NCBI RefSeq assembly: GCF_038396765.1
Contig: NZ_CP150096.1
Span: 4,137,001-4,201,000 of the forward strand
Length of the DNA: 64,000 nucleotides
Reading direction: 5' to 3'
DNA from: Chitinophaga caseinilytica
GTDB taxonomy: Bacteria > Bacteroidota > Bacteroidia > Chitinophagales > Chitinophagaceae
Within the stretch, counting starts at the first letter, position 1. Every line of letters starts with the position of its first letter. A program made the translations under genes and the position numbers. Positions 55,001-61,888 of this stretch are shown one piece after another. The notes beneath the pieces were generated by a model. That model did not search any database and was not told where the DNA came from. It saw only the letters and a list, made by a program, of their open reading frames with translations.

Positions 55001-57183
55001 ATGTGAACGGGGTATTGACGCTGCCGCAGAATACTTCGCTGGTCAAGCACCTGCGCGGCTATAACCGGGTGTTGACACCTGCGGAGATCAAGACTTTGTA
55101 CGGCGATCCGTGCATGAACGTTGGTACGGGGCTTGCCGCCGTTCGTGAACATTGGGGCCGATTTAACGTTCCAGCGGCCGGCACTGCTACCACGGTAGGC
55201 AACTCTACGGTTGAGACGCGTTACGCGAAAGTGTACCCGCATCACACCATGAACAGTACTTACTCTTTCCATTCGCTGAACGGTGTAACCAATCAACAGT
55301 CGCCAGACGGTGGTGCCACCCAGTTCTGGTACGATTGGCTCGGGCGCCTGGTGGCGTCGCGCAATGCGATCCAGCCGGCGAAGACCAGCTACACGAAATA
55401 TGACGGACAAAGCCGGATCGTGGAAGTCGGCGAGCGTGAGGGCGGGGGATGGGCCACTACCTTCCTTCGGAAAGATACGACCGATGCCTATCTTGGAAGG
55501 GAATTGGCTACCCGGCGTTCCTATACTGTTACGCAATACGATGTTGCTGACGCTGCGGCGGCAGGTAAGGATTTCAATAATAGCTTCGCGCAGCGGAACC
55601 TCCGCAAGCGGGTGTCGGCGAGCTATTTGTATGCATCCCCTTCCAATCTGACTTCCGCAGCTTATTATAGTTATGATATGATGGGGAACGTCAATTCCCT
55701 GCTGCATCAGCTGGCTGCCAACACCTACAAGCGCATCGATTACGATTTTGACCTGGCCAGCGGAAAGGTGAATAAGGTCCGCTACCAGTTGGGCGCTCCA
55801 GACCAGTTCCTGTACGTTTACGACTACGATGCAGAGAACCGCCTGGTGGAGGCGAAGTCGGCCATCAAAACGACCAGTGCGGATAAATGGGATCCGGAAA
55901 ACGCGATCGTGAATGCGCATTATTATTACTACAAGCACGGTCCGCTGGCACGTATGGAACTGGGTGGAAAAGTGCAGGGGGTAGACTATGCCTATACCCT
56001 GCAGGGTTGGCTCAAAGCAGTGAACGGAGACCGGCTGGATCCGGCCAGCGACATGGGAGGCGATAGCCAGACAGGCAACAATATTACCTTCAACAAAGAC
56101 GTGCTGGCCTATACCCTGAATTATTACAAGTATGGGCAGGGGAGCGCCGCAGTGGACGACTATAGCCCGATCAAGCCCGGGGCGGTGATCGGATATGACT
56201 GGAAGCCCGCTTCGGGCCGCGGGGCATCGCTTTTCAATGGCAATATCAGCCGGACGACCGTGGCGATGGATATGGCGTCTTTCGGCGGAAGCTCCAATCC
56301 TGTAGGCTACGCATACCGGTACGATCAGCTGAACCGCTTGAAGGAAATGACCCAACATCCTTCATTGCTTGGCGGCGATACTGCGTCGGTGCTGGCTTAC
56401 AAGGAATTTGTTACCTATGACGGCAATGGCAATATCCTGGGCTACCACAGAAACGGCGACAAGACCGCAGCGGGCCAGGAAGCGATGGACAGGCTTGCCT
56501 ATGCCTACAATTTTGCGCCGGACGTAGACGGGGTGAGCCGCCTGGCTAACAACCGGCTGCGCCATGTTACGGATGGCGTGGCCGCCGGCACCTATGATGG
56601 GGATCTGGACCCCGGTCAGGCCGTGGACAATTATGGTTATGATGCCATCGGTAACCTGGTCCGCGATACGAAAGAGGGGATCAGCCTTATCAAATGGACG
56701 GTATATGGAAAGATCAGCGAGATCATTAAAACGAATGGCGATACGATCCGTTACCTGTACGACCCCACCGGCAATCGTATCCGAAAAGAAGTGTATACGG
56801 CCGGAGCATGGACGAAAACCTGGTATGCGCGGGACGCGCAGGGCAACTTGCTGGGCTCTTATGTAGGGGAGCCTGCGGCGCTTCAGTGGAAGGAGCAGCA
56901 CTTGTATGGCAGTAGCCGCCTGGGATATTGGGAGCCCAATCCCGCCAACCCGGCCACTACCTGGGGGGCAAATAACGGCGCTACGTTATATGAGCTGTCG
57001 AACCATCTGGGCAACGTAATGGCTGTGATTTCAGATAGTTACAATGCGTCTACGAAGGTAGCCACGGTAAAATCGATACAGGATTATTATCCGTTTGGGA
57101 TGGTAATGCCGGGAAGAAGCTTTAAATTGGGGGGAGTTCTTATCGGTATGGGTTTAACGGGAAGGAGAATGATAATGAGGTGA
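49084..57183 (+). CDS. Giant Sec-exported RHS/YD-repeat protein (shell)
   Basis: 2699 residues in this frame. Signal peptide 1-28; beta-rich N-terminus with an Fn3-like domain (~200-310); three tandem Cys-rich modules of 75-85 residues (~1175-1410); a LamG-like domain (~1830-2005); YD repeats (~2075-2600, e.g. YDWLGRLV, YDAENRLV, YDPTGNRIRK); and the RHS core (SNHLGNVMAVISD, DYYPFGMVMPGRSF, ~2637-2675). After a G6 run at 57129-57134 this frame turns into noise (GLTGRRMIMR) and stops. The -1 frame carries on with the invariant SYRYGFNGKENDNEVKGEG, so the true protein is about 3,035 residues with the toxin tip below. In this protein class the shell encloses a C-terminal toxin. Confidence 0.9.
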   Translation: MRMTMPPIFRIFKFLIAIVLFAQPVKANFLSSVEPYQQQLTGRFRSGDTLLLRDEKFQNPSIDWSLIQNRKVSNVIVFALNQDSLYLAGKSFTCKIDLKIEYWSQPGQADPFVEDNVSLEVNYDTTRGAVFKSEENYRFLNGHRVKITVKQISSAELGDELPGLFRLTSQVFVDRSYLPDPAAPPGEIFIAETGIQAPEAPSGMMSAFNMPITQTPNRVTLQWNKIGSSTEYDLEWSFVDEESPEGAALANTANHVEAYLSKLFRHNATRVTLEGQSYNINLVHFTKYMVVRLRGVTVDQNTLIRTELPWVYNITFTQAGGAVITTPGVVTLTNTWHNSNMSWQYNATYAENGKRKEVVSYFDKSLKNRQTVTLANNSNLVADEAQLTAVAQTTIYDSYGRPTINVLPAPLDSPKILTYTSGLNILEGTNTQYSFNQVTPPANECNFTFPAMSTGAGAGKYYSPASKFINDRFHGFVPNANGYPFSGQFYTNDNTGRISVQGGVGKVFQPNPDVSNTASRATRYFYGKPTQREIMRLFGNDVGDASHYMKNTVIDPNGQLSVAYLNMSGKTIATALASSTPSNLDDVGNKPAAALKTFNLFTAPNFMFDPVSLKLVAYQTYIAQDTGTVTFKTDVERLYAIASDGGVTACAECAFDIVVTINGDCLPQAFSPTVPAINGSAPSTGCTTLTPANSQYQFPFNIPKKGAYYIRMELRLRENTIKQAADQYVAVNNKLLKQFSFVMDELKATDFGGCFDDCKTCYAALGDRDTFMLRICQRLIALGVNVNDSLTVINNWAGAKWDALSAACTAARANCGDNPCYDLEKQLLRDVSPGGQYARFDTSGAAIDTATNMIYRHWRKFWPIKMAGADGYDDNIVKIEDGRVLSMNDTAFTVTHLASIWKAEWAKKFLPYHPEYCGLEQCRKDSASLKWDDKVKGMVLQVSDIAPILGGTQTFNKSNVGWLAAIDPYFTSGRGAAKLAAFTADLTNYSKNVKGLVGFTTKNLYAFNDYMLYCVEKGAKSNTSDESWDVCAPDAGCRALDREWQMYLQAYMELKQKYYQQMRLETDCAGKCLPGTTVTMNVNCARPGEFTFIDGGVSGNNRTVVVRYEAGKMGRTTTVDLYYPAEFGILNPPSSVTFAIGESQKAITVHKDIPVGLIKVSEVTCSGGNPEPPCNGTARILEFGTGGRKVSDKVWEAVVGTSVRTYYIKEGYLNAPPPAAQYCSGATFEYYNCLTIKNGTGRGERYTNVWLVTCPPVACTASGSFAATIRTNNTEYENSVQTIKIFPYTAQNNALTWNGCQYPVKNWYSCFTVTVGGITYNYRNATVFTCPVNCTATINYTMFVDSTRFTREVPSPRYYHNYSVIRSATQPSANCGPYGGTVAWYDCVKFTGGDAGTFYFYDVWVRTCNVLPPEEPENLVGGNFATESLMAGAADTCAAYKSMQPRIPSIDYGTLIDTLGLQVQGAAALQSQLANACASQADLWMSKLDSCLLTLTATQQTNLRNKLIELCNKGVDIHHPYGASTTPPGTRLPSGDSTFAQVIRSITGGITMKCNPWLLDGPYPYQSPAQLNKLTISATDSLICNRIDSLKARHLREQPGVTFIQYLTNKFGASNTLSAAEVTSLLSGCSTCKFVLNKDIELPVFISRADTPCITGSQMYRAWNEMVAAHTVAMDAFHVNYETIVMNYFNQKWGYTLGFADYKALYDAYVANNNTQQVLCNNPLFTPTAVDPYSCLLAQVSHAARNGIQSYDRYITEVKRRFRQQYIANCSAAKAGLIMTQTEWEYHYTLYYYDQSGQLVKTIPPEGVVPLTDQEASAAEEAEKGPESCTYSGPAAATNISLTNAYVETAMQAGAHALEMWLYRASLPHGQLLLTTSINGYLVSACIGTDNMDLDLYKLKAVDASNTAVEIEYSRHFKVSLNANNLRPFMHLVLQGTAIGSLTGTPVIYINGELCSAVTSGTTPGSCGWEIGYVNGVLTLPQNTSLVKHLRGYNRVLTPAEIKTLYGDPCMNVGTGLAAVREHWGRFNVPAAGTATTVGNSTVETRYAKVYPHHTMNSTYSFHSLNGVTNQQSPDGGATQFWYDWLGRLVASRNAIQPAKTSYTKYDGQSRIVEVGEREGGGWATTFLRKDTTDAYLGRELATRRSYTVTQYDVADAAAAGKDFNNSFAQRNLRKRVSASYLYASPSNLTSAAYYSYDMMGNVNSLLHQLAANTYKRIDYDFDLASGKVNKVRYQLGAPDQFLYVYDYDAENRLVEAKSAIKTTSADKWDPENAIVNAHYYYYKHGPLARMELGGKVQGVDYAYTLQGWLKAVNGDRLDPASDMGGDSQTGNNITFNKDVLAYTLNYYKYGQGSAAVDDYSPIKPGAVIGYDWKPASGRGASLFNGNISRTTVAMDMASFGGSSNPVGYAYRYDQLNRLKEMTQHPSLLGGDTASVLAYKEFVTYDGNGNILGYHRNGDKTAAGQEAMDRLAYAYNFAPDVDGVSRLANNRLRHVTDGVAAGTYDGDLDPGQAVDNYGYDAIGNLVRDTKEGISLIKWTVYGKISEIIKTNGDTIRYLYDPTGNRIRKEVYTAGAWTKTWYARDAQGNLLGSYVGEPAALQWKEQHLYGSSRLGYWEPNPANPATTWGANNGATLYELSNHLGNVMAVISDSYNASTKVATVKSIQDYYPFGMVMPGRSFKLGGVLIGMGLTGRRMIMR

Positions 57184-58190
57184 AGGGGGAGGGGATGCAG
57201 GTAGACTTCGGCGCCCGTGTGCATGACCCGAGGGTTGGTAGATTCTTATCTCGTGATCCGCTTGCGAAAAAGTATCCAGGGCAAAGCGATTATGCATACG
57301 CAGCGAACAATCCAGTGCGCTTTATTGATGTATATGGGATGGGGCCAGATGATCCGCCACCTTTTTTGCAAAAGCTAGCTATATATTCCCAGTTTTATAT
57401 TCGCTTGATGACTCCGCGTCCTAAGGAATGGGGTGAGAATCTGCGAGCGAATGGGCGTATACTTGGTGATGCTTCTGGTGCGGTGGCGGCATCGACCTTT
57501 GGGATTTTGCAAGGTATGTCACCCTTTCCAAGGAAATCAGCAGAGGAAGTTGGATTATATGGATATGAAGGATGGTACAATGGCGGTGTTACGGTTGGAG
57601 AGAGTGCAGGGCCTGCTACCAGCTTGTTAACGGGTGGTAATAGTGGGCTTTCTCCGAAATTGGCAACGGCCTCAGGTAGTGCGCAGATCGCGGTGACTAA
57701 TTCTGCGGCAGTTGCTGCTACGACAACGGCTATTGCATATTCAACAGCGACTAGTAACAGCCAGCCTGAAGAGCAAGCTGGGTCTGGGGCTTCAGAAAGG
57801 AGTGGTACTAATGGAGGTAGTTCAAATGAAGGGGCTAATGGCGGCGGCGGTCCTTATGTGTGGAGAGGGCTTTCTCGAGAGGACGTAGTGTCAGTTGCGC
57901 AGGGAAGAGGGATATCTGCTCGAAGTCCAAACGCAACCAATTCTCCGATCAGCCACGTGGCTGGTAAAAAAGAAACACAATGGATTTCTACTTCGTTGGA
58001 TGAAAGCACAGCTAAAGGTAAGTATGGTGAGAATGGATATGTTAAAATTGATCTTTCTAAGGTGGAGTCTGTGATAGAGTGGATTAATAACGGATTTAAT
58101 CCTCCAAGAGGGCGTCCTCATAATTATGCAAAGAAAGACCAAGAGGTTTTAATACAGAAACACATTCCTCAGGAAGCAATAGTAAAATAA
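57180..58190 (+). CDS. RHS core end plus variable toxin tip (R-S-E ADP-ribosyltransferase-like)
   Basis: 336 residues from a nominal GTG, but really the continuation of the RHS protein in the -1 frame (the frame is open from 57135). Residues 1-52 finish the RHS core (RVHDPRVGRFLSRDPLAKK, then NPVRFIDVYG), where the variable tip begins. A low-complexity Ser/Gly/Asn linker (~195-222) leads to a compact final ~110 residues. Arg229 in VWRGLS, Ser270-Thr-Ser in QWISTS and Glu322 in DQEVLI reproduce the Arg / Ser-Thr-Ser / x-x-Glu layout of ADP-ribosyltransferases. The motif before the Glu is Asp-Gln, not the usual Gln/Glu-x. GC is about 40%, far below its shell. The role would be modification of a target in a competing cell. 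Confidence 0.75.
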   Translation: MKGEGMQVDFGARVHDPRVGRFLSRDPLAKKYPGQSDYAYAANNPVRFIDVYGMGPDDPPPFLQKLAIYSQFYIRLMTPRPKEWGENLRANGRILGDASGAVAASTFGILQGMSPFPRKSAEEVGLYGYEGWYNGGVTVGESAGPATSLLTGGNSGLSPKLATASGSAQIAVTNSAAVAATTTAIAYSTATSNSQPEEQAGSGASERSGTNGGSSNEGANGGGGPYVWRGLSREDVVSVAQGRGISARSPNATNSPISHVAGKKETQWISTSLDESTAKGKYGENGYVKIDLSKVESVIEWINNGFNPPRGRPHNYAKKDQEVLIQKHIPQEAIVK

Positions 58191-58195
58191 AATAT

Positions 58196-58504
58196 ATGGA
58201 TCAAGCATTAATTGAAGAACTTGATAGATGTTGGGACTACGAAGAGGGGTTCTTTGGTAGGTTGCGACAAGGCTTCTTTGAAGAGGAGTTGTATCAAAAT
58301 TTTATAGGGATTTTAAAAAGAATAACGATCAGGACGGAAGAGACAATGATCCCTTATGACTTAGTTCATTTGTTGTGGTATGTGCCATTATTTATGGAGT
58401 GGCAGCGGGAGAGGGTAGTGCGGGTGATGTCCAATGAGGAATACGAAATTAAGAAGACTAATGTTGAAAATGAATTAGAGCGCATTTTTGGAGTTCCGAT
58501 ATGA
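58196..58504 (+). CDS. Candidate immunity protein for the RHS toxin tip
   Basis: A 102-residue acidic helical protein, no signal peptide, 5 bases after the toxin stop. Low GC (about 39%) matches the toxin tip and not the flanks, so tip and this gene arrived as a unit. Position, size and charge are typical of immunity genes; no family is recognised. Followed by a strong bidirectional terminator. Confidence 0.65.
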   Translation: MDQALIEELDRCWDYEEGFFGRLRQGFFEEELYQNFIGILKRITIRTEETMIPYDLVHLLWYVPLFMEWQRERVVRVMSNEEYEIKKTNVENELERIFGVPI

Positions 58505-58517
58505 TTTTTTGGCTTTC

Positions 58518-58559
58518 AACAATAAAAACGCCGCCTAATTGGGCGGCGTTTTTATTGTT
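58518..58559. terminator. Bidirectional terminator between RHS locus and mobile element
   Basis: An 18-bp perfect stem (58518-58535 with 58542-58559) contains A/T-tracts on both sides, giving U-runs on both strands. It overlaps the last codons of the XRE gene, which ends at 58552. Confidence 0.9.
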
Positions 58560-58884
58560 GCGCTTTTCTGATTTTGGCGTCGCGGATGTAAGTGTCGATG
58601 AGGTCGAACAATACGGTCTTTTTAGGTTCCTCGATCAGTTCGATGTCCTGGAGTCTTTTCAATGTCTTTTTATCGAACTTGCTGTTAATCCCTTCTCCCA
58701 CGAGGTAATCGAGTGAAACCCCGAGCGCATCTGCAATCCTCTTGGCAGCGTCGAGGGAGGGCACGGCTTCTGCGCGCTCGTACTTGCCGATCATGACGCG
58801 GGACACGCCGCTGGCGTCCGCGAGGTCTGTTTGTGACCATCCTTTTGCATCTCTAGCATCTGCGATAATCTTGCCTGTATTCAT
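58552..58884 (-). CDS. XRE-family helix-turn-helix regulator
   Basis: A 110-residue protein. Residues ~4-62 are an HTH_3 domain (WSQTDLADASGVSRVMIGKY, then AKRIADALGVSLDYLVGEG); the rest is a short helical tail that probably dimerises. It diverges from the primase gene over 164 bases containing promoter elements for both and several GGATA repeats, as for an element repressor. Confidence 0.9.
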   Translation of the reverse strand: MNTGKIIADARDAKGWSQTDLADASGVSRVMIGKYERAEAVPSLDAAKRIADALGVSLDYLVGEGINSKFDKKTLKRLQDIELIEEPKKTVLFDLIDTYIRDAKIRKAQQ

Positions 58885-58926
58885 GTCTTAAAGGATACCG
58901 ATTTGTTTGTCAGGAGCGGTATTTTA

Positions 58927-58934
58927 CAAATTTA
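58927..58934 (-). promoter_or_regulatory. TAnnTTTG element of the XRE gene
   Basis: Minus strand TAAATTTG, exact, about 43 bases before the ATG at 58884; the -33 is a T-run rather than TTTG. Confidence 0.45.
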
Positions 58935-58967
58935 TGTAACTAAAGGATAGAAAAAGTGCCGATAGGA

Positions 58968-58999
58968 TTTGGTTGTTTTGAAGCTATTGGATAGATTTG
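58968..58999 (+). promoter_or_regulatory. Promoter of the primase-recombinase operon
   Basis: TTTG (58968-58971), 20 bases, TAGATTTG (58992-58999): exact consensus with good spacing. Leader of about 45 bases. GGATA motifs around it are candidate XRE operators. Confidence 0.6.
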
Positions 59000-59048
59000 T
59001 ATCTGATAGTTACAGGAAAAATATTTTTCCACATCCAAAACCGCCAGC

Positions 59049-60137
59049 ATGGATATATCGGAGATCAAGCAATCACTCACGCTCGCCCAGGTGCTTACGC
59101 ACTACGGGCTTAAACCGGACAAGCATGCCCGGCTGCACTGCCCGTTCCATGATGACAAGACGCCGAGCCTGCAGGTGTACTACAAAACGCAGTCGTGCTA
59201 TTGCTTCTCATCGAACTGCAAAACCCACGGCAAGGCGCTGGATGTGATCGACTTTGTGATGCACAAGGAAGGTTTTTCTAAAAGCGAAGCTATCCGTTAC
59301 TGCCGGGAGCTGATCGGCGGCGCAGTGGCGGCCGCCCCGCTGACCGCCCAGCCGCGCGCGTCCATCCTGGAAAGAATGTTCACCTACTTTAAGAATGCGG
59401 TGCATAACAGTAAACCTGCGCAGGATTACATCCGCAGCCGCGGGCTGGACGTGACGCAGATAGAGGTGGGTTACAACAGCGGCCAGTTCCACCACGGCCG
59501 CCGTAAGGATGACGAGCTGCTGGCGGCTTGCGAGTCCGCCGGGCTGCTGATGGCGTGGGGGACGAACACGCGGGAAGGAGGGCAGGCCTATAAAGTGTTC
59601 GGCCGTGGCTGCGTGGTGTTCGCGCTGCGCGGCAAGGCCGGAGACATCAAAGGGCTGTACTTCCGATCGATCACCAACGACAGCGACCAGCGACATTTTT
59701 ATTTAAAAGACCGCGCCGGCCTTTATCCATGCTACCCGCAGCCGGACACCCGTCGGCTGATCCTGACGGAATCCATCATCGACGCGGCCGTATTACTCCA
59801 ACAGGAAACCATCCGCAAGGAATACACGGTGCTGGCTTGTTACGGTACCAACGGGTTTACGGCAGAGCACCGGGAGGCGGTAGTCAGCTTGAGCAACCTG
59901 TCTGAAATCATCTTTGCCTTCGACGGCGATGCGGCGGGCAAAGCGGCTACCGAAAAGTACGCGCTACAACTGCGCGACCAGTTGCCGGGTGTTGCGCTAT
60001 CGGTGGTGGCGCTGCCCGACGGTGAAGACCTGGCGAGCCTTGCGGCCGGCCATGATCCGGCGGTGCTGGAGCACCTGGTTGCCGAGCGACAATCCTTTTT
60101 TCTTCAACTGGAAATCCTCCTGAGCCTGCTACTGTAA
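59049..60137 (+). CDS. CHC2 zinc-finger/Toprim primase, N-terminal part of a split primase-ATPase
   Basis: 362 residues in this frame. A CHC2 zinc-binding domain (~25-65: HCPFHDDKTPSLQ, CYCFSSNCKTHG) and a Toprim domain (~225-320: LTESIIDAAVLL, FAFDGDAAGKAATE) give a DnaG-type primase. After a T6 run (60096-60101) the frame becomes Leu-rich (LQLEILLSLLL) and stops. The -1 frame reads on as SSTGNPPEPATVKEANPVYA into the ATPase. With one more T the gene is a single primase-ATPase of about 911 residues, as in many Bacteroidota mobile elements. Used for replication or transfer of the element. Confidence 0.88.
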   Translation: MDISEIKQSLTLAQVLTHYGLKPDKHARLHCPFHDDKTPSLQVYYKTQSCYCFSSNCKTHGKALDVIDFVMHKEGFSKSEAIRYCRELIGGAVAAAPLTAQPRASILERMFTYFKNAVHNSKPAQDYIRSRGLDVTQIEVGYNSGQFHHGRRKDDELLAACESAGLLMAWGTNTREGGQAYKVFGRGCVVFALRGKAGDIKGLYFRSITNDSDQRHFYLKDRAGLYPCYPQPDTRRLILTESIIDAAVLLQQETIRKEYTVLACYGTNGFTAEHREAVVSLSNLSEIIFAFDGDAAGKAATEKYALQLRDQLPGVALSVVALPDGEDLASLAAGHDPAVLEHLVAERQSFFLQLEILLSLLL

Positions 60138-60223
60138 AAGAAGCCAACCCCGTATACGCTCCTCCCATCCCTTTACCTGTCCCGTCGCATCCGGCTGCCG
60201 GCGTACTGGACAGCCGCGATGAT

Positions 60224-61783
60224 ATGCGGCTGCGGTACACGGCGGCCACGGCGGTGTACACGGTGCAGGGCGGCATCCCCAAAACCGGAGATAGCTTAAA
60301 AGTGACGCTGGCCATCGAGCATAAGGGCAGCGGGCAAAAGCGGCGGCACAAGGTGGACCTGTACGAGGACAAGCAGGTAGAGCGGCTGGCGCGGGAAGTG
60401 AGCGCGCCGCTGGGGCTGGAAGCCGGCACCATCGCCGACGAGCTGCGCAGCCTGGCCGATGCGCTGGACGCTTACCGCGACGAGCAGGTAAAAGCAGCGG
60501 CGCCACAGGTGGCCAGCTACCCACTGACGGCCGCGGAACGCAGTGCAGCCTTATCGTTCCTGCAGGCGCCGGATCTACTGCCTCGGTTAAACAATCTTTT
60601 GGGCAACACCGGCATCATCGGTGAAGAAAACCCCCGTTTATTCCTGCTGCTGATTGCGCTGAGCCACAAGATGGCGCACCCCTTGCATGCGCTGATACAG
60701 GGCTCGAGCGGCAGCGGCAAGACGCGGCTGCTGCGGCAGATCAGCGACTGCATGCCGCCGGAATCCGTCACGCGCCTCACGCGGGTCAGTGATAAAGTTT
60801 TATACAACTACCCGGAAACCTACTTTGTCAACCGGCTGCTGTGCCTGGAAGATATCGACGGGCTCAGTGAAGAAGCGGAGTTCGCGCTGCGCGAGCTGCA
60901 AAGCAACGGGGAGTTGAACAGTGCGACGAGCATCAAGCTCGACGATGGCCGCATCACCAGCGGCCAGAAAACGGTGCGCGGCCCCATCGGTAGCCTTGCC
61001 TGCACGACGCGCGGGGAGATCTATGAAGACAACATGAGTCGGGTGTTTTTGGTAGCGGTGGATGAGAGCGCGGAGCAGACGGCAAAGATCCTGGCCTACC
61101 AGAACCGGGTAGCGGCGGGCATTGCGAGCCAGGGGGAGGAGGAGCGGGCGAAGGCACAGGTGCGCAACCTGGTGCGGGCGCTGGAGCCGCTGGGGGTGGT
61201 TAACCCCTTTGCCGGCAAACTGCGTCTACCCCAGCAGGCGCACAAGCTGCGGCGGCTCAACGACCTGTTTTTGAGCTTTGTGAAAATGGTGGCGCTGGTG
61301 CATCAGTACCAGCGGGAGCGCGACCGGGAAGGGCGCGTGGTGGCGGTGGTAAGCGACCTTGCAGCGGCGGTGGATATCATGTTCGATAGCATTGTGCTAA
61401 AGGTGGACGAGCTGGACGGGAGCCTGCGGCAGTTTTACGAGCAGCTGAAATCCTACCTGCAAAAGCAGCATGGCAAAGACAGTGAGCGTGCGGTCTTTAC
61501 GTTACGTGAAATCCGCCATGCGCTGGGCGTGAGCAAAACACAACTGTTCCGGTACGTGAACGACCTTGTGCGGCTGGAATACGTTCGGATCACCGGCGGT
61601 CATGTGAACCGTGGTTTTACCTACCAGGTGTGCTGGTGGGATCATTACACGGGGATGCGCGAGCGGGTGCGCGCGGAGTTGCTTGCGCAGCTGGATGTAC
61701 TTGGTGATGAGGGTGCTGGCGTTCCAGGGCTGGAACACCAATGGAACGCCAGTGGAACGCTGGAATCCGCCACAGTACTGTGA
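60224..61783 (+). CDS. AAA+ ATPase/helicase-like part of the split primase gene
   Basis: 519 residues from a nominal ATG, but the frame is open to about 60102 and continues the primase. Walker A QGSSGSGKT (~165), Walker B LLCLEDIDG (~210), then a sensor-like region (GSLACTTRGEIYEDNMSR) and a C-terminal winged-helix (REIRHALGVSKTQLFRYVND, ~420-460). Such ATPases load or unwind at the element's origin. The last codons carry a series of GGAACGC/GCGTTCC repeats and a CACAGTACTGTG palindrome that includes the stop. Confidence 0.85.
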   Translation: MRLRYTAATAVYTVQGGIPKTGDSLKVTLAIEHKGSGQKRRHKVDLYEDKQVERLAREVSAPLGLEAGTIADELRSLADALDAYRDEQVKAAAPQVASYPLTAAERSAALSFLQAPDLLPRLNNLLGNTGIIGEENPRLFLLLIALSHKMAHPLHALIQGSSGSGKTRLLRQISDCMPPESVTRLTRVSDKVLYNYPETYFVNRLLCLEDIDGLSEEAEFALRELQSNGELNSATSIKLDDGRITSGQKTVRGPIGSLACTTRGEIYEDNMSRVFLVAVDESAEQTAKILAYQNRVAAGIASQGEEERAKAQVRNLVRALEPLGVVNPFAGKLRLPQQAHKLRRLNDLFLSFVKMVALVHQYQRERDREGRVVAVVSDLAAAVDIMFDSIVLKVDELDGSLRQFYEQLKSYLQKQHGKDSERAVFTLREIRHALGVSKTQLFRYVNDLVRLEYVRITGGHVNRGFTYQVCWWDHYTGMRERVRAELLAQLDVLGDEGAGVPGLEHQWNASGTLESATVL

Positions 61784-61808
61784 AATATGGCTGGCGTTCC
61801 AGCGTTCC
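61715..61808. repeat. Dyad cluster of GGAACGC/GCGTTCC boxes around CACAGTACTGTG
   Basis: GCGTTCC at 61719-61725, GGAACGC at 61743-61749 and 61754-61760, the perfect palindrome CACAGTACTGTG at 61771-61782, then GCGTTCC at 61794-61800 and 61802-61808. The arrangement is roughly symmetric around 61776. It spans the stop codon of the ATPase gene. Likely recombinase, partition or replication-initiator sites. Confidence 0.55.
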
Positions 61809-61832
61809 GGGAAATGCTCAAGGCCCTGTTTT

Positions 61833-61869
61833 AAAACGCCATAGCTATAGAAAAACGCCATAGCGCTAT
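61833..61869. repeat. Direct repeat AAAACGCCATAGC x2 with palindromic tails
   Basis: Two copies (61833-61845 and 61852-61864, period 19). Each runs into a short palindrome: ATAGCTAT (61841-61848) and ATAGCGCTAT (61860-61869). It sits in the gap before the recombinase pair, so it could be a regulator or recombinase site. Confidence 0.5.
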
Positions 61870-61888
61870 CTAATAAGTTTGTTACCCG

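Noticed and set aside
52687..56358. Several long antisense ORFs inside the RHS gene (e.g. 52687-53865, 54907-56358)
   Set aside because: Shadows of a strongly supported coding strand; no start context, no domains.
57129..57134. Calling the G6 site a proven programmed -1 frameshift
   Set aside because: The heptamer fits, but no clear downstream pseudoknot was found by eye and two other homopolymers show the same one-base deficit, so an assembly error is simpler.
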